A program made the translations under genes and the position numbers. Below the pieces are notes generated by a model that saw only the letters and a list, made by a program, of their open reading frames with translations, was not told the origin of the DNA and searched no databases. This document shows, piece after piece, positions 1 to 5,631 of a stretch of 7,504 bases of DNA (positions are counted from its first letter, which is position 1; every line of letters begins with the position of its first letter). Location: NCBI GenBank assembly GCA_002325605.1, contig DCSM01000010.1:1-7504 (forward strand), given 5' to 3'. Source of the DNA: Chloroflexaceae bacterium UBA1466 (lineage in GTDB: Bacteria > Chloroflexota > Chloroflexia > Chloroflexales > Chloroflexaceae).

Positions 1-167
1 TGGGTTTGGTCGCCATCTTACCCTTTGTAACCCAATCCATCACCCGCGTGCAACTTGGGCTAGGGGGCGCGGCGCTGCTCATTGTAGTCGGGGTAGCCAT
101 TGACACCATGCGGCAGCTAGAAGCGCAATTGGTAATGCGGGATTACGAAGGTTTCATGCTGAATTAA
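1..167 (+). CDS. secY: SecY, protein translocase channel subunit (3' end only)
   Basis: This is the last 54 or so codons of an open frame that enters from the left edge and ends at TAA 165-167. SecY is the membrane pore of the SecYEG translocon, which moves unfolded proteins across or into the cytoplasmic membrane. The visible part reads as the last transmembrane helix (hydrophobic run AALLIVVGVAID) followed by the cytoplasmic tail MRQLEAQLVMRDYEGF, a tail typical of bacterial SecY. The position directly before adk is the usual end of the spc operon. The call rests on the C-terminal tail plus context, since the rest of the protein is outside the window. A 211-nt spacer with stem-loops separates it from adk. 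Confidence 0.9.
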   Translation, partial: GLVAILPFVTQSITRVQLGLGGAALLIVVGVAIDTMRQLEAQLVMRDYEGFMLN

Positions 168-201
168 GCAGTAAAACCGTGGGACTAGACTAGATGCGGC
201 T

Positions 202-267
202 CGTTGCCTAAGACTTATCGAAGGCAACGCGCTGGCTGGGTTTGCCAAACTTACCCAACCACCAGCG
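202..267 (+). promoter_or_regulatory. Two adjacent stem-loops in the secY-adk spacer
   Basis: The first is a perfect 8-bp stem, CGTTGCCT (202-209) with AGGCAACG (222-229), around a 12-nt loop. The second begins at the next base: CGCTGG (230-235) with CCAGCG (262-267), and an inner TGGGT (237-241) with ACCCA (253-257). Neither is followed by a T tract, so they do not look like intrinsic terminators. They could be an mRNA processing or stability element, or a translation-control structure upstream of adk. The function is inferred only from folding potential. Confidence 0.4.
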
Positions 268-378
268 GAGTTGAGAACGTTCATAAAAATGGATAGCAAT
301 GCGCCACTTGCCTCAGTGAGTGGTAATTGATCTGAGGAAGTAGAACTATTCAGCAGCAGAATTGACAAGGAAGCCAAT

Positions 379-1035
379 ATGAACATTCTTCTTTTGGGAG
401 CGCCAGGAGCAGGCAAAGGTACGCAAGCACATACCCTCGCTCAACAGACGGGACTAACCCACGTTGCCAGTGGCGATCTTTTTCGTGCTGCGCTACGCGA
501 AGGTACAGAATTGGGTCAAATGGCGAAGTCTTACATGGATCGAGGCGAACTCGTCCCCGATAAGATTGTCATTGACATGATTATGGAACGGATCAAACAG
601 CCAGATTGTGTTAAAGGCGTGATCTTTGATGGTTTTCCACGGACTGTAGAGCAGGCCAAAGCCCTTACTTCTGAGCTTGCAGGCCACGGCGAGCAAATAG
701 ATGCCGTCCTCTACGTCAATGTGCCAAATGAGGTTTTGCTCAAACGCATTGCGGGCCGCCGAACTTGCAAAAACTGTGCTGCTATCTACAATGTCTATTT
801 TTTTCCAGCCCAGCGCGATGGGGTTTGCGACCTTTGTAATGGGGAACTCTATCAACGGAGTGATGATTCCCTCGAAACGGCTGAACACCGCATAGATGTC
901 TATTTCCAACAAACGACACCGCTCATTGAATATTATCAAAAAGAGGGTCATTTGCGGGAATTAGACGGCCAAGCCGAAATCACTACGGTAACTAATGCGA
1001 TGCTGGCTGCGCTCGAAGCGGTAGCGGGGCATTAG
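379..1035 (+). CDS. adk: Adenylate kinase (zinc-LID type)
   Basis: Adenylate kinase interconverts ATP + AMP and 2 ADP in the cytoplasm and keeps adenylate pools balanced. The 218-residue product has the full layout: P-loop GAPGAGKGTQ (residues 7-16), the AMP-binding region with SGDLFR (31-36), FDGFPRT (83-89), and the LID arginines (127-128). The LID carries four cysteines in two CxxC pairs (C130/C133, C150/C153), the zinc-binding long-LID form, followed by the QRSDD stretch (159-163) and R171. Length matches the long bacterial form. The ATG has a good ribosome site, AAGGAAG at 367-373, five bases upstream. The secY-adk order is classical, but no map gene follows. The next gene, infA, begins after a 131-nt spacer containing a long hairpin. 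Confidence 0.97.
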   Translation: MNILLLGAPGAGKGTQAHTLAQQTGLTHVASGDLFRAALREGTELGQMAKSYMDRGELVPDKIVIDMIMERIKQPDCVKGVIFDGFPRTVEQAKALTSELAGHGEQIDAVLYVNVPNEVLLKRIAGRRTCKNCAAIYNVYFFPAQRDGVCDLCNGELYQRSDDSLETAEHRIDVYFQQTTPLIEYYQKEGHLRELDGQAEITTVTNAMLAALEAVAGH

Positions 1036-1066
1036 GTTTTCGTTGCAATGCTGATTTTGCAAAAAG

Positions 1067-1114
1067 CTTCTCGTTAGACTGACAAGAACCGCGAGAAGTC
1101 AGTCTAACGAGAAG
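1067..1114 (+). repeat. Perfect 17-bp inverted repeat in the adk-infA spacer
   Basis: The left arm CTTCTCGTTAGACTGAC (1067-1083) and right arm GTCAGTCTAACGAGAAG (1098-1114) are exact reverse complements around a 14-nt loop. The RNA hairpin would be very stable. The nearest T run (about 1132-1136) lies well past the stem, so this is not a standard intrinsic terminator. Possibilities are an RNase III-type processing site, a partial terminator or stability element, or a palindromic insertion. It lies where a map gene is often found. The repeat is certain; its role is not. Confidence 0.75.
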
Positions 1115-1166
1115 GTTGTGTCGCAGTTTTTGATTACTTTTGAATCCTTGAAAGGAAGCCAGAAAT

Positions 1167-1388
1167 ATGACCAAAAAAAAAGATGTTATTGAGATGGAAG
1201 GCACAATCACGGAGCCTTTGCCTAACGCGATGTTTCGGGTCCAGTTAGACAATGGGCATGAGGTTCTGGCACATATTTCAGGGAAAATGCGGATGAACTA
1301 TATTCGAATTCTCAAGGGAGATCGAGTTTTAGTTGAGTTATCACCCTACGATCTAACGCGAGGGCGAATCACCTATCGCTATAAATAA
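1167..1388 (+). CDS. infA: Translation initiation factor IF-1
   Basis: IF-1 binds the A site of the 30S subunit during initiation and works with IF-2 and IF-3 to select the initiator tRNA. The 73-residue product is the standard length and is a single OB-fold (S1-like) domain. Diagnostic stretches are EMEGTITEPLPNAMFRVQLD near the N-terminus, VLAHISGKMRMNYIRI (about 33-48) and the C-terminal GDRVLVELSPYDLTRGRITYRYK region. The ATG is preceded by AAAGGAAG at 1151-1158 with an 8-base gap. The gene sits between adk and rpmJ, its usual position apart from the missing map. The 92-nt spacer after it is AT-rich, and I found no convincing terminator there. Confidence 0.97.
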   Translation: MTKKKDVIEMEGTITEPLPNAMFRVQLDNGHEVLAHISGKMRMNYIRILKGDRVLVELSPYDLTRGRITYRYK

Positions 1389-1480
1389 GATAAAGCAGTT
1401 TCAATCTTTCTTTATTGTACTTCATTCTAATTTGAAAGTTGCCTTGATTACGCTCTTTTTATCTAAAATGGGAGGTTAAA

Positions 1481-1597
1481 ATGAAAGTTCGGGCATCTGT
1501 CAAGGCCCGGTGTGAGTATTGTAAGGTTATTAAACGCCGTGGAATTATTCGCGTAATTTGTAGCCGAACCCCTAAGCACAAGCAACGCCAGGGTTAA
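1481..1597 (+). CDS. rpmJ: Ribosomal protein bL36 (zinc-ribbon form)
   Basis: This short reading frame begins at ATG 1481 and ends at TAA 1595-1597, giving 38 residues, close to the usual length of bL36. It starts MKVRASVKARCEYCKVIKR and ends CSRTPKHKQRQG. L36 is a small protein of the large ribosomal subunit. The zinc ligands C11, C14, C27 and H33 are all present, so this is the zinc-binding paralogue type. A strong ribosome site, GGGAGG (1470-1475), lies five bases upstream of the start. The order infA-rpmJ-rpsM is the conserved one, and rpsM starts 23 nt after the stop. Identity is secure despite the small size. Confidence 0.96.
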   Translation: MKVRASVKARCEYCKVIKRRGIIRVICSRTPKHKQRQG

Positions 1598-1620
1598 AAG
1601 GCTAAACTGGGAGATTTAAT

Positions 1621-2001
1621 ATGGCACGTATTGCCGGGGTTGATATTCCTCGCAATAAAAGACTTGAGATCGCAATAACCTATATCTACGGGATTGGGCG
1701 CTCGAATGGCGTAGAAGTTATCCGGCGGGCCAACGTGCGCCCGGAGACGCGGGTGCGCGACCTAACGGAAGAAGAAGTTGGGCGGTTGCGCGAAATCGTG
1801 GAGCGGGAATATCGCGTGGAAGGCGACCTGCGCCGCGAGGTGCAGATGAATATCAAGCGGCTGATGGATATTGGCTGCTACCGGGGCCTGCGCCATCGGC
1901 GGGGAATGCCGGTCCATGGCCAACGCACCCGGACCAATGCTCGCACCCGGCGGGGCCGGAAGGGGCAGGCCATTGGGAAGAAAAAAATAGCCAAGAAATA
2001 G
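1621..2001 (+). CDS. rpsM: Ribosomal protein uS13
   Basis: S13 lies in the head of the 30S subunit, contacts the P-site tRNA and forms bridges to the large subunit. The product has 126 residues, as expected for the family. The N-terminus MARIAGVDIPRNKRLEIAIT and the early YIYGIGRSNG helix-turn are typical. The family signature GLRHRRGMPVHGQRTRTNAR runs from residue 89 to 108, and the basic tail (109-126, ending KKKIAKK) is the tRNA-contacting extension. A ribosome site GGGAGA lies about 6 bases before the ATG. The 112-nt spacer to rpsK is longer than usual for these two genes, and I see no strong hairpin in it. Confidence 0.98.
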   Translation: MARIAGVDIPRNKRLEIAITYIYGIGRSNGVEVIRRANVRPETRVRDLTEEEVGRLREIVEREYRVEGDLRREVQMNIKRLMDIGCYRGLRHRRGMPVHGQRTRTNARTRRGRKGQAIGKKKIAKK

Positions 2002-2113
2002 GCCGGAGTGGGTGAGTTAGCCCATTCTAATCGTTTGAACGTTTGAGCTTTGCAGTAGGACTTGCTTGGAACTGAAGTGCATCGCTTAGAGGACCTAGAA
2101 AGTATAGGAATGG

Positions 2114-2521
2114 ATGCCTCCGAAACAGCAAAAAGTAACTAAACGGCAACGGGGTAAGCGCCGCGAACGAAAGAATGTTCCGCGTGGGCAAGCCCATGTT
2201 CAAAGTACCTTCAATAATACGATTGTCACGATTACGGATCCGCAGGGCGCAGTAATTTGTTGGGCGAGTGCGGGCCAATCGGGGTTTAAAGGCTCGCGGA
2301 AAAGCACCCCTTATGCGGCCCAAATTGCGGCCGAGAGTGCCGCCCGCAAAGCCATGGATAATGGGATGCGGGCCATTGAAGTTTTTGTCAAAGGGCCTGG
2401 TTCTGGCCGTGAAGCCGCGGTGCGCTCCTTACAGGCCGCAGGGCTAACCGTAACCTCAATTACGGATGTCACGCCGCTGCCCCACAATGGTTGTCGGCCC
2501 CCCAAACGGCGGCGAGTGTAG
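2114..2521 (+). CDS. rpsK: Ribosomal protein uS11
   Basis: S11 sits on the 30S platform and takes part in forming the mRNA exit region with S7 and S18. The 135-residue product starts with a basic, low-complexity extension (residues 1-22, rich in K, R and Q). The conserved fold follows: HVQSTFNNTIVTITDPQGA (28-46), the SRKSTPYAAQIAAESAA stretch (61-77), VKGPGSGREAAVRSL (92-106) and the C-terminus DVTPLPHNGCRPPKRRRV. The start at ATG 2114 is inferred. A second ATG at 2110 is out of frame and overlaps the region, and the only nearby purine run, GGAA (2107-2110), is close and weak. Translation initiation therefore looks poorer than at neighbouring genes, and the N-terminus is the least certain part. 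Confidence 0.96.
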   Translation: MPPKQQKVTKRQRGKRRERKNVPRGQAHVQSTFNNTIVTITDPQGAVICWASAGQSGFKGSRKSTPYAAQIAAESAARKAMDNGMRAIEVFVKGPGSGREAAVRSLQAAGLTVTSITDVTPLPHNGCRPPKRRRV

Positions 2522-2543
2522 GGTTGGGTTCGCAGTCGTTAAA

Positions 2544-2572
2544 TTCAGCCCGGTTCAACAAGGTTCTATAAT
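2544..2572 (+). promoter_or_regulatory. Possible internal promoter before rpsD
   Basis: A consensus -10 hexamer TATAAT (2567-2572) stands 17 bases downstream of TTCAGC (2544-2549), which matches the sigma-70 -35 consensus only in part. Transcription from here would start near 2579 and give a leader of about 25 nt carrying AGGAGG (2586-2591) before rpsD. The -10 match and spacing are seen directly; activity is inferred. A single perfect hexamer in AT-containing spacer DNA can arise by chance. Confidence 0.35.
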
Positions 2573-2604
2573 TGATCCTGGTAGTAGGAGGTTGACTTCG
2601 TAAT

Positions 2605-3225
2605 ATGGCTCGTTATCGTGGACCAGTTGGCAAAGTTAGTCGGCGGTTAGGGATCGGTATCACGGAGAAAGGGCAACGCATTCTCAACAAGCGGGCCTTT
2701 CCCCCAGGGCAACATGGCCCCACTGCTCGTCGCCGCCAGATTTCGGACTACGGCCTCCAACTTACGGAGAAGCAAAAAGTTCGCTATGTCTATGGCCTGC
2801 TCGAACGCCAATTTCGGCGGGTTTTTGCCCAAGCCGCCCGCCAAGATGGGGTGACCGGTGATAATCTGTTGAGTTTGTTAGAGCGCCGCCTTGACAACGT
2901 AGTCTACCGTTTAGGTTTGGCCACCACCCGCAGTCAAGCTCGCCAGCTTGTCTGCCATGGACATATTGATGTTGATAATCGCAAGACCGACATTCCTTCA
3001 TTTGTCGTGAAAGTCGGGCAAGTGATCGCCGTGCGGACCACCAATCGGCGGTTGACCTATTTTAAGAGTTTAGTTGAGAGTGGTGTTCTTCAGCACCACC
3101 GAACTGCCGATTGGCTGCGGCTCAATTCGGCGGACCTTTCTGGGCAAATTGTGGCCTTGCCCCGCCGCGAAGATGCAGAACAGGGGATTAACGAGCAGTT
3201 GATCGTAGAATTTTATAGCCGCTAG
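2605..3225 (+). CDS. rpsD: Ribosomal protein uS4 (form without zinc cysteines)
   Basis: S4 is a primary 16S rRNA-binding protein that nucleates 30S assembly and, in several bacteria, represses its own operon. The 206-residue product is full length. It begins MARYRGPVGKVSRRLGIGIT, then AFPPGQHGP (31-39), with the S4 RNA-binding domain at about 96-158 (RLDNVVYRLGLATTRSQAR near its start, then HGHIDVDNR). The N-terminal segment has none of the four cysteines of zinc-binding S4, so this is the cysteine-free version. A strong AGGAGG (2586-2591) lies 13 bases before the ATG, a long gap, but no other in-frame start fits. An intrinsic terminator follows the gene, so S4 is probably the last gene of a transcript that also carries S13 and S11. 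Confidence 0.98.
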   Translation: MARYRGPVGKVSRRLGIGITEKGQRILNKRAFPPGQHGPTARRRQISDYGLQLTEKQKVRYVYGLLERQFRRVFAQAARQDGVTGDNLLSLLERRLDNVVYRLGLATTRSQARQLVCHGHIDVDNRKTDIPSFVVKVGQVIAVRTTNRRLTYFKSLVESGVLQHHRTADWLRLNSADLSGQIVALPRREDAEQGINEQLIVEFYSR

Positions 3226-3269
3226 TTCTAAATCAGCCACTCCCTCTTTGGCGGGCCAGTTGGCGCTCT

Positions 3270-3300
3270 CTAACCCTTTATTCAGAAGGGTTAGGTTTTT
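3270..3300 (+). terminator. Intrinsic terminator after rpsD
   Basis: CTAACCCTT (3270-3278) pairs perfectly with AAGGGTTAG (3286-3294) around a 7-nt loop, and the stem is followed at once by GTTTTT (3295-3300). This is the standard Rho-independent layout. It lies between rpsD and rpoA, inside what is a continuous operon in many bacteria. It implies that transcription ends or is reduced before rpoA. Confidence 0.8.
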
Positions 3301-3338
3301 CAAAGCTTATCCTCAACAAAGGGTTAAGTTTCCAAAGC
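3286..3338 (+). repeat. Imperfect direct repeat including the terminator 3' arm
   Basis: The segment 3286-3306 (AAGGGTTAGGTTTTTCAAAGC) recurs at 3319-3338 as AAGGGTTAAGTTTCCAAAGC, offset by 33 bases. The first copy holds the 3' arm of the terminator after rpsD. The second copy could pair with the same 5' arm through TAACCCTT/AAGGGTTA. It may be a local duplication or a competing fold in the rpoA leader. The similarity is seen directly; the role is unknown. Confidence 0.5.
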
Positions 3339-3398
3339 GACTTGGGGGCCAAACTGTTGAGCCAATTGGGGGTTGCTGCTGCATAGAGGAGGCGATAA

Positions 3399-4346
3399 GT
3401 GCTTGACATCGCCATGCCGAAAATCGAGGTTGTACAGGCGGCTGAAAATTATGGCCGATTCAAAATCGAGCCGCTTGATCCTGGGTATGGGCACACGTTG
3501 GGCAATGCGTTGCGTCGGGTGTTGATTTCTTCTATCCCAGGCTCGGCGATCACCAAAGTCAAAATCGAAGGAGTCTTTCACGAATTTTCAACCCTGCTGG
3601 GGATGAAAGAAGACTTCACCGAGGTTATTCTAAATATTAAGGGGATTCGGCTGCGCTGTTATGCCGAACGCCCCGTGAAATTGAACCTCATTAAGTCCGG
3701 CCCAGGCGCAGTCCGTGCCAAGGATCTTGAGATTCCCAGCAATGTGGAATTGTCAAACCCCGAACACTACATCTGTACGCTTGACTCGGAGCAAGCCCGC
3801 CTGGATATGGAATTGACCGTTGAACGGGGGCGGGGGTATGTAGCCGCCGACCAGCGTGATGCGCTGCCCATTGGCGAGATTCCAATGGACGCGATTTTTA
3901 CCCCGATTCCCCGCGTCAATTATGTCGTTGAAAATACGCGCATTGGGCAAGCTACTGATTTTGACCGCCTGTTGTTAGAAATTTGGACCGATGGGACGGT
4001 GAAGCCCGGTGATGCGCTAAGTCATGCGGCCCAGGTTTTGGTACAATATTACCAAACTATCGCTGATTTTAGCCGCCTCACCCAGGAACAGGAAGCACCG
4101 TCGGCTTTATCGGGGACATCTATTGCCCCCGACATTTATGATATACCCATTGAAGACTTAGAACTTTCGACTCGCACCTTTAATTGCCTGAAACGGGCCG
4201 AAATCATTAAAGTTGGGCAAGTCCTTCAAATGGACGAAAAAGCCCTGTTGGCCGTGCGGAATCTAGGTCAAAAATCAATGGAAGAAATCCGCGAAAAGTT
4301 GATTGAACGGGGATTTATCCCGCGTATGGATGGGGAAACCGTTTAA
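3399..4346 (+). CDS. rpoA: RNA polymerase alpha subunit
   Basis: Alpha dimerises to start assembly of RNA polymerase, and its C-terminal domain contacts promoter UP elements and activators. The 315-residue product shows the N-terminal assembly domain with GYGHTLGNALRRVLISS (29-45) and HEFSTLLGMKEDFTEVILN (61-79), a linker near 228-245, and a C-terminal domain from about 246. The DNA-contact residues equivalent to E. coli R265, N268, K298 and S299 are present as R259, N262, K292 and S293. A GTG start at 3399 is chosen because GAGGAGG (3386-3392) lies six bases before it; the ATG at 3414 would be too far away. The gene has a 173-nt spacer with a terminator upstream and a terminator-like hairpin downstream, so alpha may be expressed as its own unit. 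Confidence 0.98.
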   Translation: MLDIAMPKIEVVQAAENYGRFKIEPLDPGYGHTLGNALRRVLISSIPGSAITKVKIEGVFHEFSTLLGMKEDFTEVILNIKGIRLRCYAERPVKLNLIKSGPGAVRAKDLEIPSNVELSNPEHYICTLDSEQARLDMELTVERGRGYVAADQRDALPIGEIPMDAIFTPIPRVNYVVENTRIGQATDFDRLLLEIWTDGTVKPGDALSHAAQVLVQYYQTIADFSRLTQEQEAPSALSGTSIAPDIYDIPIEDLELSTRTFNCLKRAEIIKVGQVLQMDEKALLAVRNLGQKSMEEIREKLIERGFIPRMDGETV

Positions 4347-4392
4347 TTTCTGGGCGCAGCCCGCAAAAGCGCGGTGCTAAAGATGTTTTGTC

Positions 4393-4434
4393 AAAAAAAG
4401 AAGCTTCTTTTTCAAAGCAATGAAGCTTCTTTTT
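4393..4434 (+). terminator. Terminator-like hairpin between rpoA and rplQ
   Basis: GAAGCTTC at 4400-4407, preceded by a run of seven A (4393-4399), pairs with GAAGCTTC at 4422-4429, which is followed by TTTTT (4430-4434). The loop is 14 nt. The A run and T run make the hairpin able to act in both directions. GAAGCTTC is itself a palindrome, so each copy can also pair with itself: 4395-4412 reads as an 18-base perfect palindrome. The stem is only moderately GC-rich, so termination may be partial. Confidence 0.65.
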
Positions 4435-4468
4435 GAGCAATGACTAGGAAATATAGGAAAAAGAGGGT

Positions 4469-4819
4469 ATGCGACATCGAAAAGTAGGTTATAAATTAGG
4501 TCGATCCTACGAACACCGGAAGGCGCTGCTCCGCAACCTCATGCAGGCTTTAATCGAACATCGCCGGATTAAAACAACCGTCGCTAAAGCTAAAGCGGTG
4601 CAGCCCGAAATGGAGCAACTTCTGACTTTAGCCCGCCAAGATACGCCTCACGCGCGGCGGCTGGCGTTATCCAAGCTGGATAGTAAGAAGGCGATGCGGC
4701 AACTCTTTACCTTTGCGCCGCAAGATTATGCGACACGCCCAGGAGGGTATACGCGGTTGACTCGGATTGGGCTACGGGGTGGCGACGCGGCAGAGATGGC
4801 TCTTTTGGAGTTGATTTAG
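4469..4819 (+). CDS. rplQ: Ribosomal protein bL17
   Basis: L17 is a large-subunit protein near the peptide exit tunnel. The 116-residue product starts MRHRKVGYKLGRSYEHRKAL, the strongly conserved L17 N-terminus, followed by LLRNLMQALIEHRRIKTTVAKAK-type sequence (residues 20-42). It ends in GGYTRLTRIGLRGGDAAEMALLELI, the usual C-terminal part. Length is normal for the short bacterial form. Two purine-rich sites precede the ATG: AGGAAA (4455-4460) at a workable distance and GAGGG (4463-4467) very close. It follows rpoA as usual, but after a terminator-like hairpin. truA begins four bases after its stop codon in the same frame, so the two are probably translated in series. Confidence 0.98.
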   Translation: MRHRKVGYKLGRSYEHRKALLRNLMQALIEHRRIKTTVAKAKAVQPEMEQLLTLARQDTPHARRLALSKLDSKKAMRQLFTFAPQDYATRPGGYTRLTRIGLRGGDAAEMALLELI

Positions 4820-4822
4820 CTT

Positions 4823-5608
4823 TTGGCTGAAAATGTGCGAAATGTTGCATTGCGGTTGGCCTACGATGGCACAGATTTCGTCGGCTCGCAGGTGCAAGCC
4901 AATGGGCCCTCGATCCAAGGTGCGCTGGAAGCTGCTTGGCTGCGCTTGACCCAGGAGCAACAACGCTTTACGTTTGCAGGGCGAACTGATGCGGGAGTCC
5001 ATGCCCAGGGCCAAGTGGCCAATGTGCGAACGCAGACCAGCCACCCATTAGCAACCCTTCAGCGCGGGCTAAACGCGCTTTTGCCCAAGCCCATTGCCAT
5101 TTTGGACATTTGGGAAGCGCCCAGCGAATTTCACGCTCGCCACAGCGCCATCTGGCGAAAATATCGGTATCTCTTGGACGAGGAGCCGATTGAGCTACCA
5201 ATGCTTAGGCAGTATGTCTTGCATATCGGGCAACCGCTGGCCAAAGAAGCGCTCAAAGAAGCGCTCAAAGTTTTGCCTGGCACGCATGATTTTGCAGCTT
5301 TCGGCAGCGCGACGCAGCCAGGTGGCTCGACTATCCGCCAGTGTCGCAGTGCAACTTGTAGCTCGGTGGAACTCTTTGGGCGTTCGTTGGTGGCCATCGA
5401 GTTAGTCGCTAATGGGTTTTTACGCCAAATGATTCGGGCGCTTGTCGGAACTCTGATTCTCGTTGGCCGGAGGCAGCTAACTCCCGCCGCTTTTGCCCAA
5501 ATTCTTCAGGCCCGTGACCGCCGCCGAGCCGGGCCCACCGCTGCGGCCCACGGCCTCACTTTAATGGCGGTGGGGTATCCGCCAGCAGCGATGTTGTTGG
5601 AAAACTGA
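4823..5608 (+). CDS. truA: tRNA pseudouridine(38-40) synthase TruA
   Basis: TruA converts uridines 38-40 in the tRNA anticodon stem-loop to pseudouridine. The 261-residue product has the N-terminal LAYDGTDFVGSQ (12-23), the catalytic motif FAGRTDAGVHAQGQV (51-65) with nucleophile D56, FHAR (103-106), RKYRYLL (112-118) and the late ANGFLRQMIRALVGTLILVG (196-215). TTG at 4823 is taken as the start because GGAG (4807-4810) lies upstream and the frame is closed by the rplQ stop at 4817. A GTG at 4835 is the alternative and would give the common MRN-type N-terminus, but it lacks a nearby ribosome site. Residues 141-149 (KEALKEALK) come from a 12-base tandem repeat. The order rplQ-truA-rplM-rpsI is found in many bacteria. 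Confidence 0.96.
   Translation: MAENVRNVALRLAYDGTDFVGSQVQANGPSIQGALEAAWLRLTQEQQRFTFAGRTDAGVHAQGQVANVRTQTSHPLATLQRGLNALLPKPIAILDIWEAPSEFHARHSAIWRKYRYLLDEEPIELPMLRQYVLHIGQPLAKEALKEALKVLPGTHDFAAFGSATQPGGSTIRQCRSATCSSVELFGRSLVAIELVANGFLRQMIRALVGTLILVGRRQLTPAAFAQILQARDRRRAGPTAAAHGLTLMAVGYPPAAMLLEN
5243..5270 (+). repeat. 12-bp tandem repeat inside truA
   Basis: AAAGAAGCGCTC occurs twice in direct succession (5243-5254, 5255-5266) followed by AAAG. It is in frame and encodes KEALKEALK in a helical part of TruA. It is a local slippage-type duplication that keeps the frame and has no visible consequence. Confidence 0.85.
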
Positions 5609-5631
5609 GCGCCGTTTGGCGAGGAAAGAAA

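Noticed and set aside
271..299. Possible promoter before adk (TTGAGA, 17 bases, TAGCAA)
   Set aside because: The -35 is good but the -10 matches in only about half its positions, so support is too weak.
493..951. A 152-codon open frame on the minus strand inside adk
   Set aside because: It overlaps adk entirely, has no recognisable motifs and is the antisense shadow of a clearly real gene.
1439..1472. Possible promoter before rpmJ (TTGCCT or TTGATT with TAAAAT)
   Set aside because: Spacings are about 19 and 14 bases, both poor, in an AT-rich spacer where such words occur by chance.
2027..2323. A minus-strand open frame spanning the rpsM-rpsK spacer and the start of rpsK
   Set aside because: It is mostly antisense to rpsK and shows no family features or ribosome site.
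3354..3384. Possible rpoA promoter (TTGAGC, 17 bases, TGCATA)
   Set aside because: The -10 hexamer matches the consensus poorly, so only the spacing supports it.
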